Part shown: in pieces, positions 44,761 to 57,738 of the stretch | Layout: every line of letters starts with the position of its first letter | Position numbering within the stretch: position 1 is the stretch's first letter | From: Talpa occidentalis | Taxonomy: Eukaryota; Chordata; Mammalia; Eulipotyphla; Talpidae | Length of the DNA stretch: 64,000 nt | Assembly (NCBI RefSeq): GCF_014898055.3 | Contig: NW_023601433.1 | Coordinates: forward strand, 42,093,876-42,157,875 | Direction of reading: 5' to 3' | The notes under the pieces: generated by a model | Told to the model about the DNA's origin: nothing | The model's input: only the letters and a program-made list of their open reading frames with translations | The model's database searches: none | Program-made: the position numbers and the translations under genes

Positions 44761-47285
44761 ATAGACATTGAGTGGGTAAGAAATTCATACATAGCTTAAA
44801 GCACTAGACACCCTTTGCTTCAGGGCACAATGTGACTTTAAGGGGAGATCTACTTGATGCATCTTTTGGCAAAAAAAAAAAAAAAAGTATATATCAATAT
44901 GAATTAGCCATACAAGTAAAGCAAAATGTGGCATGAAAGGAATGCCATCAATGATGTGCCAGATAGGCTTTGTGAAGTGTGTTCAAGAGAGTGGGAAGAG
45001 AAACCAGAGAAAAATATCCTTTCTAGGGTATGTGAGATCACTGCAGGAGAGAGAGGAAGTGATAAAGAGAGACCCTGGACAGTAAATGACAGAAGGAAGC
45101 CACATAGAAAGAGAAAAGCAGTTCCTAAAATTCAGTAAATTCATACAAATGGTGATGGGAATGCCAGGTCTGGAGGAAGGCACAAGAGGATAGGCTGACA
45201 GCATGGTGAGAATTCAGAGAAGGTGAGTGCAGTGCCTTTCACTGGGCCTGGAGAGAGAAGAACAAGCTAGAAGGGAAACAGCTGGAGCCTCCATGGAAGA
45301 AATAATTGCAATTATGAGTCCCACAGAGCTGACTCCCAGGTGGAAACACAGCAGATGGGGACCAGAGGACAGCCGGGCTAGGGCAAGTGTCAGGCGTGAA
45401 ACCAGAAAAGAGCCCACGGCTGGCATGATCGGTGGCCAGTGCAGAGCCCAGCTCCAGACTTTGTGCCTAACTGTGCTTAGACTCTCCCAGAGGAACAAAA
45501 GGAAAGATGGGTGGCATTTTCAGCTCATGAAAATAAAAGGGAGGTCTGTTAAGAGGGAGAGAAGGGGAAAAAAAGAGCCACATTAAGCGGTCACTTAGGT
45601 TGCAAAGGTAAGAAAGAGTAATCGTCTGAATTCAGAGGGGCTTGGGCAATTCATGGAGGGAAAATATAACCAAAATATCCCCTGTCACTTTAAAGTCCTC
45701 TCTGTCCCCCCAAAACATCACCTGTATAAAAGCTCTAGTACCAATGCAGATTTTGTTCCAGATTTTATAGGGGGCACAAAAGGAAGGTTTATACCACATA
45801 GCTCACAGCTGGACCTCAAACCTCACAGTTTGGTTTAGAGACCCTCCCCTCACACAGAGTCCTCACCCTTCATCCCCTCTACCTTCATTCATTGTGTATC
45901 AAGTTCCTACCCCACTCAGCCCTTTCTCCAAGTTACTGCCCACCTGACCTCCCAGCATTCCCCAGCTCTTCTCCGTCCTGCCTAGAAGCTCATCAGGGCA
46001 TCACCCACCAAAGGTTGGCTTATTTTTTTATACCCATTAGAGGCTCAAGAGATACAAAATTCTACCAGGAGAGCACCTATTTGACACCGATCACCAGGTA
46101 GGAAAAAATTGTCAAACAATTATGCCAGATGTGAGCTTAGCAGAGTATCAGAGACTTCCATGGAGAAAATAGTCTCAGGAGCTGGCCTGTGGCCCCCTGA
46201 ACGGAGAGTCCTGAACAGAGAAGGTGATGTCCCCAAAGGGTGGCACAAAGGTCCTCCCAGCAGGGCTTCTGGGACCTGCCTCTCCCTTTGACATCCATCA
46301 GATGTCCTGGTTCTCCTGGCCCAGAGGAAGGGGAATTGCTGATGTTGGGCCCATCCCATGGACTGTGACTCAGGAGGCTCAGGAAGTGGGCAGACACCCC
46401 TAAACAAACCAGTTACTCTCAGCCAGGGACCAGGAAACAGCTATAGGACTTGCCAACGAAAATTGGCCAAGTAACATGATGCCCGTCTCTGCCATTCACT
46501 GTATAGCCCATGGAAGCCATTAAATATCTGTGGGTTATGCTAATTATCCCCGAAAGGGCTGTCCTGAGGCTGTTGTGGTTTCAACACAACTTTGATTTGT
46601 TGCTTGTTGACAGATAAATCCACTTGTTCTATATCAGGTTCTGTAAACTACTAAAAATGTGAGGGTAGGAAGGGAAGAACGTCAGGTGATGGATGCACTG
46701 AAACAACAGCAGAAGTGGGTATTTAGAAGTGGACTAGAGCTAAGAGGTATTGACATAAGAGAAGCGATCATATCATGGTGAATAATGACAACTGTTCACA
46801 ATCCCTCTCCATAGAAGTTAAGACAAATTTAGAAAGCACGGTTTGAAAAAGGGAAATAGCTTTGACTTTGAGGTTTTACAGTCCAGTGCTGAAAAGAAAA
46901 GAGAATTGATACATGATCAAAAAATATTTTAGTCAGGAAATACAGGATACAAAAATGTAATTTTTAAATGTTCAAGATCTGTCTTACCTAAGCTCTAGCA
47001 ATATATTCTCTTTAGAATTTTCTTCAAACCATTAATATAGGGGCTATAAATCTTAGCATGGAGCGTGCTTAAAGAAAGAGGTAGAACAACCAGTAACTTG
47101 AAGTGAGAATGTGAGAAAGTAGGTATTCTTATTGGGGGGCTTTAATTCTCTTTGAAAGGAATGCTACTTCTCTGTTCATAAAAATGACACTCTTATTTTA
47201 GAAAAGTTGGGAAAATCTGAAAAAGTATAATGAAGAAAATTCCATTTAGTTGTGTACATATTTTTCTTTTGATAAAGTCATAGTT
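44761..47285 (+). other. GNG4 intron, mostly unique sequence
   Basis: No exon or young repeat recognised. A poly(A) run lies at 44871-44886. Frames of about 90-120 codons at 45200-45600 and 46100-46400 overlap on both strands and lack domains. Confidence 0.4.
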
Positions 47286-47301
47286 ATAATGCATGTATAT
47301 T

Positions 47302-47570
47302 GGGCCTCCCCGGTGGCACAGCGGGTTGAGCAGAGTGCTGTGAAGCTGTCCTCAGCCTCTGTGGCGCGGGTTCGATTCCCGGCCGGCCAGGGAGATGCAT
47401 ACCCACATGATGCGGCAGACCTCTCCTGTCGTGCCTGCTGCTCCCCTCAGCAGTGTGTTTTGGTCCATCTGCCTGTTCTGCTCCCCGGTCTGTCTCTGGA
47501 GAATCCTGTCACCCTCCCGTGCCTCTGGCCTGTACCCCAGTTCTTGTATAAATAAAATAAATCTTTAAAA
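47302..47570 (+). mobile_element. tRNA-derived SINE (O)
   Basis: Forward copy with good A and B boxes (tggcacagcgg, ggttcgattcc). TSD aatgcatgtatatt / aatgcacatatatt (47288-47301, 47571-47584). Confidence 0.94.
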
Positions 47571-47589
47571 AATGCACATATATTACTTT

Positions 47590-47945
47590 TTGTAATTTTT
47601 CACTGAACAGTATGATTCAATATTGAAGTCAGTAAATACTACCCTAAAATGTCATTTTTAGCATTTTTTTCCCATCATCTGATACACAATAACTTATTTA
47701 CCCAATCTCCTATCCATGGACAATTCCATTATTTCCAATTTCTCAGTGTTATTTTTTTAAAGCACTGCAGCAAACACCCTGGTAGATAAACTTTGCACAT
47801 GTCTGATTGTTTCTCTAGGCTAAGTTCCTATGAGCTGAAAATTGTTTGCTCAAATTATTTGAATTAGTGTCAGCTTTCCCTGTGAAAAATGGTACCAGTT
47901 TATACTCTTATCAGCAATGTATAAGTTTCTGTTTCCCCAGCACCA
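47590..47945 (-). mobile_element. Old LINE-1 relic, reverse
   Basis: cccaatctcctatccatgga, gtttatactcttatcagcaa and gtttctgtttccccagc resemble an old ORF2 end in antisense. Confidence 0.55.
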
Positions 47946-47964
47946 CTCTACAAGCCATACCATC

Positions 47965-48235
47965 TTGATAAATAATAATAGTCATAATAATAACATTTAT
48001 TGACTGCTTACTAGCTGCTCTTCTGAACAATTTATATTAAATTCCTTCAGTTCTCCTAATAGTTCTGTGAAGCCAGTGCTAGTAACATTCCCATTTTACA
48101 GAGGAGGGAATGGAGGTCTGTAGAGGTTAAATAACTCACCCAATTTCACACAGCTAGAAGGTGGTGGTAGCACAGGGCCAGGCAACCTCGCCCTTGAGTC
48201 CTCAGTTGTAGTCTTTAATGCATTTCCGCATTGTT
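47965..48235 (+). repeat. MIR element
   Basis: ataataacatttattgactg, cattcccattttacagagga and cacccaatttcacacagcta follow the MIR consensus in order; one of the clearest MIRs here. Confidence 0.8.
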
Positions 48236-48661
48236 TCCATCAACAATGAGGAGCTCCAGGAAAGCCTTCCCATACTATATTTACACAAACAGCATGCTTG
48301 GGTATGCTTAGATTAGATTAGATTCAAAGAGTAAAACAAAAGATAAAGGAACATCAAACCCACAAAAATATTCTGGGGGAAAAAAAAAACAAAAAACAAG
48401 GACTAGACTTCAGCCTGCAAAAGGCTAATAAGGCATTCAGTTAGGGAGAGGTCTTCTTCCAGAAAACCCTAGAAAGAAAAGCAAGCATAGAATTTATGAA
48501 ATATGAACTGAAAGGAGTGATGACATGAGCTGAAAGAATGATAGAAGAGCTAAGAAAAGAATTGGAAGGGGTAAGGGGAACTCCACTGGAAGGAACAAAT
48601 AGTAACATGCTGTAGGAAACCAAACTAACAACAGGTTTAAGAAAATCAGACATTCTGCAGG

Positions 48662-48828
48662 GGAAGGAGCACGAGAGGGGTCAAATCAGGGGAGGGAAGA
48701 GCACAAGGGACTATGGTGATGGTGCACGGGTGAATCGGTGGTGGGAATTTTACGGGTCTACACCTGAGAGGAGAAAGCATACATTATCCAAAAATGAAGA
48801 ATGATGTAAAATATTAAAAAAAAAAAAA
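48662..48828 (+). mobile_element. LINE-1 3' end, type B, forward
   Basis: gagcacaagggactatggtg, gtgggaattttacggg, tacacctgagaggagaaagc and a poly(A) run; the forward equivalent of the 3' UTRs at 20030 and 24578. Confidence 0.85.
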
Positions 48829-49043
48829 GCTAGTTACACATACCGGATGAATAAAAAAGAAAATAAGATGGAAAGTCCCATCAAAGCAGTTAGAGATAGG
48901 GTGATAGAAATGAAGACTGACAACATTTCCAGCATTTCAAAGCTCTCCTTCCTGGCAAAAGAACAAATGGAGCAGAAAAGACTCTTCAGGATATAATATA
49001 GAGGGTTTCATCAAATAAAGAAAGACTTGGACCTGCAGATCTA

Positions 49044-49537
49044 TTTTTTTAATAAATTTTATTTTTATATTCCCCATACAATTGCAACCCCCTTATTTCG
49101 ACCCCAATCCCTCCCCTTCCTGCCCCCCACGCCCCATAGAGTGTCTCTGGTTCATAGTTGTTTGTTGATTTTGATTTTCACTTTCTTATAGTAATTCATT
49201 TTCCTGGTCCCTTATTTAAGTTTTCTAGATTCCTGCTATGAGTGAGACCATCCGGTATTTTTCTTTTTCTTTCTGGCTTATTTCGCTGAGCATGATCCCT
49301 TCCAGCGCCATCCATGTCACTGCAAATTGCATGTGTTTATCTTTTTTGATTGCTGAGTAATAGTCCATGGTGTATATGTACCACATCTTCTTGATCCAGT
49401 CATCTATTTTTGGGCATTTGGGCTGTTTCCAAAGCTTAGCTATTGTAAACAGTGCTGCTATAAACATAGGGGTGCAGGTGTTCTTTGGAATTGATGTTTC
49501 TGTGTCCTTTGGGTAAATACCTAGGAGTGGAATTGCT
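49044..49537 (-). mobile_element. Young LINE-1 (short-tail type)
   Basis: About 490 bases, 5'-truncated. Exact 15-bp TSD ggacctgcagatcta at 49029-49043 and 49538-49552. Confidence 0.96.
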
Positions 49538-49694
49538 GGACCTGCAGATCTAAACAGCTCATCTGATTCCAGGAAAGAATGTAATAGAAAATAATCCACC
49601 CTGAAACACAGATACTTCTGAGGTTACTTAATCTCAAAAGTAAAGAAAGAACCCATTACGTCTCCAGGCAGAGGAAGCTATCACTTAGGCCAAG

Positions 49695-49862
49695 CACAGC
49701 TAACTTAATATATGTCAGGTGCTTGATTCCTTATACCAGCCCTGAGATATGGGTGCCACTATTACCCCAATTCACGGGCAAAACCTAGGCCCAAAGTTAT
49801 TAGGTGATAAAGCAGGGATACCAACCCAGAACCTCGAGTCTTATCATTAAGCTACAGAGCCC
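49695..49862 (+). repeat. MIR-like relic
   Basis: tatatgtcaggtgcttgatt, ttaccccaattcacgggc, aagttattaggtgataaagc and cagaacctcgagtctt follow the MIR order. Confidence 0.6.
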
Positions 49863-50083
49863 CACCTACCATGGGTGGAAATAGCATTCAGGGCAATACT
49901 GCACGTCGGTTCAGAAGATGCCAGCCTAACCTCCTGTGAAATTTTTAAAATTCTGCAAAGAATTCTCTACCTAGCCAAGTGGTCGTTTTTTTCCTAAGTA
50001 ATATAAATATATTCTCAATTATGTCAAAAATTAAATATAATGCAAATATGTACTGCTTTTCTTTATCAAAATTATTTCATGTT

Positions 50084-50830
50084 GATCACAAAAATCTGCA
50101 AAGAGCTGATGAGACTCAACAACAACAAAGAAAATAATCATGTCAAAAAATGGGCAGAAGAGCTAAAAAGAAACTTCTCTGAAGAAGAAATGCAAATGGC
50201 CAACAGGCATATGAAAAAATGTTCAACATCACTTGTAATCAGGGAAATGCAAATCAAAACTACCATGAGATACCATCTTACACCAGTGAGAATGGCACAT
50301 ATTAAAAAAACTAGCAACAACAAATGTTGGCGAGGGTGTGGAGAAAAAGGAACTCTCTTGCCCTGTTGGTGGGAGTGCAAACTGGTCCAACCACTATGGA
50401 GAGCTGTGTGGAGATTTCTGGACCTACTAAACATAGAGCTTCCATATGACCCAGCAATTCCGCTCCTAGGTATTTACCCAAAGGACACAGAAACATCAAT
50501 TCCAAAGAACACCTGCACCCCTATGTTTATAGCAGCACTGTTTACAATAGCTGGATGGCGCTGGAAGGGATCATGCTCAGCGAAATAAGCCAGAAAGAAA
50601 AAGAAAAATACCGGATGGTCTCACTCATAGCAGGAATCTAGAAAACTTAAATAAGGGACCAGGAAAATGAATAACTATAAGAAAGTGAAAATCAAAATCA
50701 ACAAACAACTATGAACCAGAGACACTCTATGGGAGGTGGGGGGCGGGGAGGGGAGGGATTGGGGTCGAAATAAGGGGGTTGCAATTGTATGGGGAATATA
50801 AAAATAAAATCTATTAAAAAAATTTAGAAA
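50084..50830 (+). mobile_element. Young LINE-1, forward, with an internal deletion
   Basis: TSD aaaattatttcatgtt at 50068-50083 and 50831-50846. Runs from inside ORF2 to a short-tail 3' UTR. At about 50551 the sequence jumps from tttacaatagct to ggatggcgctgg, missing about 124 bases present in the copy at 40949, which shifts the ORF2 frame. Confidence 0.95.
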
Positions 50831-50846
50831 AAAATTATTTCATGTT

Positions 50847-51740
50847 ATACAATTGAATTTCATGAAGGGAAATACAGATATGCACAAGATCATCTCTACT
50901 GAGACTATCAGATGGTGGATGGAAACTAAACCCTTGATGGGGACCACCATGTAGAATATACAGATGTTGGGTTATACACCTGACCTCAAATTAAAAAAAA
51001 AAAGACTATAGGAAAGTTTCTGGGGAAATTCCTAGTAGGTCCGAAGTTCCTTCCAAGCAGGGGCTGAATATCTTGTCTTTGGATCCCACGTACTATTTGG
51101 TGACAGCAGACATTGCTATACCATCTCGTCACCTGTTTCAGTGCAGGGCCTAAAGCAATATAAAAAAAAGGGTCAGATGAGCCAGTCCAGGCATCACAGG
51201 CTTTGTTCCTACTTCAGGAATGTAGGAAACCTGTCACTAACTGGCTCAGACATCACATAAAGCAAAGCCACATTTACAGGTACAGCGTTTCCAGTCAAGA
51301 TTGTAAAACTAGGGCCCTGCTTTTGGCTGGAAGTCCAAACCCTGTCCTGCAGGGGTCTCAAACTTTGTGGCCAGCTGTTAGGACCACTTCAGTGTCATCT
51401 GCCCCACTGATCTAAGGAGATGGATTTGCAGGGTGAACCCTGTGGACTGCCTGTGCAGGTCCAGGGAAGGACTCTTTAGGACCTAAAGCCTCGTGTAGTG
51501 GACCTCTGCTGAGTTCCATCGGCCTCACGGGCCACTCTGCCTGCACTGGTTGCTGACTGGCACCTCAGGCATCTGGTCAATCTGGAGGTGTCTCTTTAGG
51601 TTACTGAAGCCTTTTCCTGGCAGCTTCATATTCTCCATACAGCCTTTGATGGAGCGCATCCAGCTGTGTCTTTGGGCACCCTCCTGCCTTGTAAGGGTCC
51701 TGACAGGGGCAACAAACCCTATGATGAGAGAGATGGGACT
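50847..51740 (+). other. GNG4 intron, non-coding
   Basis: No supported feature. Confidence 0.4.
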
Positions 51741-51754
51741 ATAATATCAACCTC

Positions 51755-52485
51755 TGGTATTGAAAACCTTTTTCATTACCTCATACCCATCAGCATGACT
51801 ACTATCAAGAAAACAGAAAATAGTAAGTGTGGATGCGAATGGGGAGAAATTGGAACCTGTGTACACTGTTAGGGTTGTAAAATGGTGGTGGTTGCTATGG
51901 GATACAGTCGGTATTCTATTAAAGACAGAATCACCAAAAAAGAGACCCAGCAATTTTACTTCTGGTATATATCCCAGAGAACTGAAATCAGGATCTCTAA
52001 GAAAGATTTGTACACTCAGTTCATAGCAGTATTTTTCATAATAGCCAAGAGGGAAGAAACATGTGTTTCCATTGGTGGGTTAATGGGTATACTGAGGTCA
52101 ATCTTTACAACAGAATATTATTCAGTCTTAAAAAGGAAGAAAATTCTGACACTTGACAGTCAGTAGATGAAGCTTAAGGACATTATGCTAAATGAAATAA
52201 ACCAGTCACAAAAGGACAAATATGTATGATTCCACTTATGTGAGATAATTAGAGGAGTTAAATTCATGGAGACAGAAAGCAGGGGATAGTGATTGCCAGG
52301 GGCCAAGGAGAGAGGGGATGGGGAGATCTTGTGTATAAGTAGAGTTTCACTTTGCAAGATGAAAAATTTCTGGACACTGGTTGCAGAACAATGTGAATAT
52401 ACTTAATAACATTGAACTGTATACCCCAAAATTGTTAGATGTTAACTTTTTGTGTCCTGCACCACAATTTAATTTTTTTTAATTA
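51755..52485 (+). mobile_element. Old LINE-1 ORF2 end and 3' UTR, forward
   Basis: acccatcagcatgactacta, agcaattttacttctggtat, acagaatattattcagtctt, gattgccaggggccaaggag and tgaactgtataccccaaaat are the expected landmarks in order. Frames are broken. Confidence 0.85.
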
Positions 52486-54715
52486 AAGCCTTTTTCCAAT
52501 ACCAAGTTTCTTCTGTAGGGCCTTGAGAACCAACAAGCGTGAGTACAGCTGAGTCTGTGGTACTAGAGGAGTTTATTACGTGCATCAAGAATAAATATTG
52601 ACATGCCCTCTAATGTGTGCTCAGTATTAGACTTGATGCATTTTCATCAGCACTGTCAGGTACCACTCCACCCGCCCCCAGATCTTCAGCACTACCAGGG
52701 TCCCCTGATGTGCCACCATGCTGCCCAACCCCTCACCTATCTCTGCAAGAAATGGGTGGAGCCAGGACATCCAGGATTCCACTCGCCACAGAGAAGTCAA
52801 CCTGTCATCACTCAGAGGTCATGTGATGTCTGCCGGGCAACAACCTTTTGGCTCTTACTTTGTATTTGAAACAGGATTCGGTTTTAACCCCACGTCACTC
52901 TGCTACACAATCTATCATGAGTCTTACCTCTACTTTTTCCCAGTGCTTCATAATAATCGTGCCAGGACTGCCAGTTTGTGAATTCTTTTGGAAGAAAGAA
53001 AAATGTGTATTTCATGGTTTTATTTTTCTAGAAGGTAAAACAAGCACATGTTTCGAAGCTTCTGAAGCCAAAACAGGAAATTTTGAAGTGAAAACAGGAG
53101 GAGGAGGCTCAAATATCGCGGGGTGTGTGGAAAGCTGAAAAAAGCAGAATCAGAGAGAGCATCATGTTCTGCTAGGTCCGTGATAGATGACTAGAAAGGT
53201 CTGGTAAAGTCCAGGGAAGGGATGTAATTAGTGTGATAAATTACATTCAGATCAAAAGAATGATATTTCTAAGGAAATAAATATAAATTATATCTTCTCA
53301 CCCAGCCACAAGCCCCACAGCAGCACTTATTTTTGCTTTTTCAGTGTGTATAGTCTGAACTCCACAATGATCCTCTCTCACGCCAGCTTCTGCTAGGTTA
53401 GCAATGTAGCCTGAACCATTTTCTCCATTTTCTCATCTTCTACCAAAAATGGTCATCATTCTCACCCAGAACTTTAGAAACTAAGCAATTTAGAGGATAA
53501 CTTTTACAAACACACTGCGAAATAAATTCAAAGAAAGGAGAACATGAATGAGCAATTCTACAACAGATGTCAGATACAGGGGCAAAAAAATCTTTGAGTT
53601 AAATCAAAAAGCAGAACTTGAGTGGTAGACCAAGAAGATGGAAGGTGCATTTGAAAAAGAAAAAGGGGCCCCCACTTCAGGGCATGTTTTAGTTAGGGGC
53701 ACCATGGGCATCCAGCTGCCCAGATAATTTCTAAGAAATTTCCTCATGTCTATTTCTCCAACAGTCCTTGTTGCCCTCCCAGAAATGAAACATGAAACAA
53801 CACAGTGTAATAGCACCCATTATATCATTAAGCTACAAACCTGCAGGTATTCCTCCTGCCTTGTACAGGAGTGAAAACTGAGGATCTAAGTGTTGCTCTT
53901 GCCCTAAATGACACAGCTCATTTGAGCTGAGTATACAGTTCAGTCATATATCTTGTTTCTTGATTCCTACCCCCACACTTTCTCTCTAAGGGATGCCATG
54001 GGATTTCTAGAATTCCTCTATAGGAACCTACATGTTGTGTTCATATTTTACTTTTAAACAAGTCCCAGAAACTTCTGGAGTGACTCACTGATTTCTGTCA
54101 CCAAATACTTTATGCTCTTGGTGAACTTTTGAAATGACTGAATTGCAGCTCTCTGGAAATTAGGATATAGCAAAACTGAGAAGTGGGTTTTAGTCGTGGA
54201 AGAACATGGTAACCTGTTAAAAGGGTTTGGTGAAGTCAAGGTCCCAGGTAGACCTGGGTCAGCCATTCTGAATAAGCTGTGGGGGCTTTGCTCTGTGGTG
54301 TCACCAGTCATCTGGAAGAATCTCTTACTTGGATTAACTTGGAAGTAGTTAAGATCTCTCTCAGACATCTTAGATCTCTCTCTCAATGTGCAATCCCTTT
54401 TAATGTGGACAGAAAAACCCACCTTTATGCTAATTATGGTCAACAGCAACTCATCTACTATAATGGACATTTGATGTCAGAGTTCAGAGAGGGACTCTGT
54501 TACATTATTTATTTATTCACCCATACTTCCCACCCACTCTGGTTTCCTCTGGCGTAAATTTATGCACTGCAAACTAGATGCTGTCACCTCTGACCCACCC
54601 GGGGGGCTAAAGCCTCTCCCCATACAAACCATGAGCCAACACTGAGAATTACCTTTATTGATCTGAAGTGATATAGAGTAGTTGCTAGTATCCGTGGAAG
54701 CCATGTGTCTTACAG
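52486..54715 (+). other. GNG4 intron, mostly unique sequence
   Basis: No exon recognised. A MIR-like core lies at about 53830-53985 (caggagtgaaaactgaggat, gccctaaatgacacagctca). Confidence 0.4.
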
Positions 54716-54716
54716 C

Positions 54717-55295
54717 TCAGGCTGCTGTAACACAATTACATAGACTGTGGTTTAAGCAACAGTTATTCATTTCTCATAACTCTTAGGTTGGGAAGTACAA
54801 GATGGAACTTGTTCAGGTTCTGTTGAGAGCGTTCTTCCTGGTTTCCAGATGGCAGGCTCTTAAAAGACCCTCTCTCTCATGTTTCTTCCTAAAAGGACAT
54901 TAATCCCATTCATAAAGGTTCTACCCTCATGACCTAATTACTTCCCAAAGGTCCTACCTTCAAAATGCCATTACAGGGCCTCCCTGGTAGCCTAGGGTTA
55001 TGTCTCACCTTTGTCACTATTATGGCCTGAGTTTGATCCCCGGTTAGGGAGCTAACCCACATGGCATAGCAGACCTCTCCTGTGTCACCCAATGCTCCCC
55101 TCAGCAGTGGATTTCAGTAGATCTGCCTGTTCTGCTCCCCACTCTGTCTCTGCTGAATCTTCTCACCGCCCGCACCTCTGGCCTACACCTCAGTTCTACA
55201 CACAAAAGAAAAAAAAAGAAAAAAATTACCATTACACTGGAGAAGGCATCAGCATTGGAGTTTTGGGGGGATATAACCAGATAGTCTATAGATCA
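54717..55295 (-). mobile_element. MaLR/MLT-like LTR relic split by a SINE
   Basis: ggctgctgtaacacaattac, catagactgtggtttaagc, tcatgacctaattacttccc and aaaatgccattaca on the left; ggagttttggggggatataa after the SINE. The order fits an old MaLR-type LTR. Confidence 0.6.
54976..55228 (+). mobile_element. tRNA-derived SINE (O) in the MaLR-like LTR
   Basis: Forward, rather diverged (B box gtttgatcccc). TSD ccattaca at 54968-54975 and 55229-55236. Tail AAATAAA lost, replaced by aaaagaaaaaaaaag. Confidence 0.9.
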
Positions 55296-57229
55296 TAATA
55301 TGGAACTCTGTAGAGATTGCCCTCAAGAACTGGTATGTTGATCTTAAATGCTTCCTAAAATTAGAAAAAAAGAAAAGTAAAATCACAAGGATTCACCCTG
55401 CCCAGAATTTAGATGTAAAGCGTAGACTTATACTGTCCGAAGGTTCCACAAGGGATAATCACATATGATTTCTTTGATTGGAGCGGGTGCCAGGTTTGAC
55501 CTTGTGAAAGATACCATTGCACCATAGGGGCTGCAGCCCGGCTGTGCTCTCACTATCTTCTTGCTTTGTTTTTTGGGGTGGAAGGAGGAACAAGCAGAGC
55601 CATCAAAGCTACTTGTAATTGATTCCAAGTAGTATTGTTAAATAGACCAGGATTGCTGAGAAATAGGTGTGAGTCTCTACTTTAGAAGCAAAGGATAAAT
55701 GCAGTGGGTGTCACAGCCAGAATAGTAATTATGTCATCTGTCTTGTCGTGGAATGTGACTATAGTAATTGCAACATTTTCTCCCATCATTGAAGCTTGTA
55801 ATTATAGTGCAACTAACAGGATTATGTGCTAACTTGGGCTGTTTTAATCACCTCTTTTACTCCGAAATGTAATGGTAAAATTCCACAGTTGTTCCCAGGT
55901 TGCCGATTCTTTTCAACATCTGTTATCTTGTAACTCTGAGAAGTTCAATACTAAGGAGAGGAGGCAGAGCTGCTCTGAGCATTTTGTAACAGAGGACTTC
56001 AGGTAAAGCTCTTTAGCCTTGAAGAGAAAGCATGAACAGTAATGGAGTTTGAACTTTTCTAGCCAGAATGAAAGTTTCTCTTTGAAAACAAATCATCTAT
56101 TTCATGTTTCAAAGATGGCCGATGTTTTATGGGATTTGGCAATGCCTGCCCCCATATTTTATATGCGTTGAAGGAAACCTTCAATCATAAACATCAATCT
56201 AGGGCTGATTAAGAAAACCAGCCCCACCCCCAAAAAAGAAAACCAGCCCACTCAAACCTAAGGAGCAGGTTTGGGTTAACTAATGTCTGGATACTAAGCT
56301 GTGTCAGCCTATCACCTTTTATGTGTAAAGCTCATTCAAATGTTCATTGCATATATTTATCTTTCCAGAACACATTACAACAAATTTCAGGGCTTATTCA
56401 AGATACTTTGATTATAGAGGAATAAAGAAACATTGGACAGTATATGTGAAATAAGGGGGCTGATGGTGAAGGTAGAAAATCGCTTTGATTATTTTGTTGT
56501 AAGATGGCTTACATTCTCCTAGACTGTCTGTTACAGTATAGTTTCAATAATCTAAGTGCATCTAGGAAATTAATACTGCAGGGAATCAACCCTGCTCTAC
56601 ACATTTAACCTGGGCTCTCACTTACTTGACACTGATACTGTCTCCATTCCATAGTATTCTTTCCTGTTATGCAGGTGCATGGACAGGACTTCAAAATCCA
56701 GAATAGTGCAATGCTAAGCAGACATCTGTGATGCCAACATAAGAACAACAAAAGGAAGCAATCTAAGGACAATCTAAGCTTGTGTTCTTGAAAGAAAAAT
56801 TGTGGCATTAGTGCAGCATCACTTCTGGAGTTGCTAGAAAAATTCCTAGATTAGACCTGCTTAGAACTAGCAAGGCCAGACATTACCAGCAGAACTGCTC
56901 AAGTATTATAGCCCCAGGACCATGACAGCAGCAGATACACTCATGTGCGACGGAAACTTGGCCCAGCACCATCTCTCTTCCACTGGGACGTCACCCCAAG
57001 CCCCATTTTTTCAAGCCCCTTCTCCAATACTTTGGCCTGATGTAGTGGTTGATGAGGCAGCCCAGTTAAGAGCCCCCTTGCAACCCGGAGAATGGTTGCT
57101 TCTTGGGAAATTGTTATTCATCAGATCCCCCTTAGGGATGTTGACAAGTAAGCTGATCAGGGGGACGGACACTGTAATTATAATTTATTGATAATAATCC
57201 CACTTGAACCAGCTGCATCATGTTGTTAA
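55296..57229 (+). other. GNG4 intron, non-coding
   Basis: No exon or datable repeat recognised. Confidence 0.4.
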
Positions 57230-57244
57230 AAGTAAACTGGGACA

Positions 57245-57514
57245 GGGCCTCCTCTGGTGGCACAGCGGTTGAGCACTGGGCTGCAAAGCTGCCCGCAGCC
57301 TCTACAGCACCAGTTCGATCCCCGGCCACTGGGCGTGGGCCCCACATGGCGTGCAGACCTCTCCTGCCGCCTGCTGCTCCCCTCAGCAGTGTACTTCGGT
57401 CCTTCTGCCTGCTCTGCTCCCCGCTCTGGCTCTGGTGAATTCTCTCACCCTCCCGCGCTTCTGACTGTACCCAGTGCTTGTATAAATAAATAAATAAATC
57501 TTTAAAAAAAAAAA
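57245..57514 (+). mobile_element. tRNA-derived SINE (Y)
   Basis: Near-consensus forward copy, tail taaataaataaataaatcttt plus poly(A) (quoted in part). Exact 15-bp TSD aagtaaactgggaca at 57230-57244 and 57515-57529; low divergence suggests a late insertion. Confidence 0.97.
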
Positions 57515-57596
57515 AAGTAAACTGGGACACATTAAAATGTTTCAGGGGTTTATTTGAACATATGTGGATTCTGGTCATGCAGCAAAGGTGATTAGG

Positions 57597-57636
57597 AGGT
57601 GCCCCCAACAGAAAGTAGGTGCCCCCAACAGAAAGT
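57597..57636. repeat. Perfect 20-bp tandem duplication
   Basis: The unit aggtgcccccaacagaaagt is present twice head to tail. Confidence 0.95.
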
Positions 57637-57738
57637 ATTCATATAGAATCTGAAGAAAAGCAAAGTGATTATTTGATTGGTTAGAGCTTAACAGTGGCCT
57701 CATTTGGGAAATATTAGTTGGTTGTGATGGTTGTTCTT

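Noticed and set aside
50040..50588. 182-codon frame
   Set aside because: It is the LINE-1 ORF2 C-terminus of a truncated, internally deleted element, not a host gene.
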